64,000 nucleotides of DNA from Pseudoalteromonas sp. MM1. GTDB taxonomy: Bacteria > Pseudomonadota > Gammaproteobacteria > Enterobacterales > Alteromonadaceae. The stretch spans positions 62,001 to 126,000 of the forward strand of contig NZ_AP027922.1 of the NCBI RefSeq assembly GCF_030296835.1, written 5' to 3'. Position 1 is the stretch's first letter, and every line of letters begins with the position of its first letter. The notes beneath the pieces are model-generated. The model was not told the origin of the DNA and made no database searches. It saw only the letters and a list, made by a program, of their open reading frames with translations. A program made the translations under genes and the position numbers. Positions 63,710-64,000 of the stretch are shown here, piece by piece.

Positions 63710-64000
63710 TTAAAAACTAAATTGAGCTGCTAGACGTACATTTGTGCCTTCGCCAACGGTTACGTTATTTAAACCACCGCCACCTAAGTAATCTTCATCC
63801 AGAAGGTTTTCAATGTTTAAACGAAGGTTTACATCGGTTTTGCTTACTTTAAGTTTGTAAGTTGCACCTACATCCACACGTGTGTAAGCATCTTTTACTA
63901 CAGTGTTTGCACTGTCGGCAAAGCGCTCACCTTCATAAAATGCACCGGCATTAAATGCAATGGTGTCGTTTAACTCATAGCGTGTCCAAAGTGATGCAGA
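63710..64000 (-). CDS. C-terminus of a TonB-dependent siderophore-type receptor (5' end outside window)
   Basis: The last 96 residues are visible, ending in the outer-membrane signature RLAAQFSF with a terminal Phe. The strands SASLWTRYELNDTIAFNAG, YTRVDVGATYKLKVSKTD and NLRLNIENLLDEDYLGGGG are typical of the last beta-strands of TonB-dependent receptors; the N-L-L-D-E-D-Y motif is especially characteristic of siderophore receptors. The start and promoter are beyond the window, so iron regulation cannot be judged. Confidence 0.9.
   Translation of the reverse strand, partial: SASLWTRYELNDTIAFNAGAFYEGERFADSANTVVKDAYTRVDVGATYKLKVSKTDVNLRLNIENLLDEDYLGGGGLNNVTVGEGTNVRLAAQFSF

Overview
The window looks like chromosomal DNA of a marine gammaproteobacterium of the Alteromonadales, most probably Pseudoalteromonas. 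Supporting signs are the low-GC, A/T-rich intergenic DNA, many secreted or envelope peptidases (S8, S9, M28, penicillin acylase type), and core gene orders typical of the group: lptM-lysA-dapF-DUF484-xerC, cyaY divergent from it, hemC-hemD/X-hemY, fre-ubiD and folM-folE-folX. The genus is inferred from protein character and gene order; no search was run. I see no rRNA, tRNA, CRISPR array, prophage or transposase gene. The only clear mobile-type sequence is a 317-bp MITE-like element at 4206-4522.

Layout. 1-7.4 kb: a DMT exporter cut by the left edge, divergent from its likely MocR regulator across a symmetric operator; a DUF2884 protein; a small charged protein; glutathione peroxidase; the MITE-like element; an AzlC/AzlD exporter pair; a cytochrome b561-like protein facing a cytochrome c'; a DUF2721 protein. 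7.6-13.7 kb: two large exported peptidases, an S8 subtilase with a GlyGly-CTERM-like tail and a lipoprotein-anchored S9A oligopeptidase. 13.7-17.5 kb: a four-gene minus-strand locus (spondin-domain protein, spondin-domain lipoprotein, OmpR-type regulator, sensor kinase) preceded by three 11-bp-spaced repeats that look like the regulator's own site. 17.6-21.8 kb: small membrane proteins, the tetrahydromonapterin genes folM-folE-folX, nadE and yceH. 21.8-33.3 kb: a CHASE hybrid kinase, ycaO, a penicillin-acylase-family hydrolase, an exported metallo-beta-lactamase-fold hydrolase, a GNAT-nitrilase fusion overlapping sugE, and a second DMT transporter. 33.5-37.3 kb: a MAPEG protein, a BlaI/M56-TonB regulatory pair with two TACA-N2-TGTA operators, rluF, and small genes.

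37.2-44.7 kb is one long minus-strand run: lptM, lysA, dapF, DUF484, xerC, HAD phosphatase, a retropepsin-like protease, an unrecognised exported protein and a frameshifted hopJ remnant. 44.8-53.5 kb is the plus-strand run cyaY, esterase, DUF2914, hemC, hemD-hemX fusion, hemY and a MASE1-CHASE hybrid kinase. 53.6-64 kb holds adenosine deaminase, a CBS-domain protein, fre and ubiD, an MliC-like lipoprotein, a YedI-type membrane protein, an S9 peptidase, a zinc-ribbon/Sel1 protein whose ribosome binding site lies in a 13-bp inverted repeat, an M28 peptidase and the C-terminus of a TonB-dependent receptor.

Most of the window is ordinary core and envelope biology. The parts most worth a second look are the spondin/two-component locus with its tandem repeats, the BlaI/M56-TonB pair without a visible beta-lactamase, the RBS-sequestering hairpin, the MITE that supplies a stop codon, the hopJ frameshift, the HemD-HemX fusion with a retained internal start, and an orphan terminator that may mark a small RNA.
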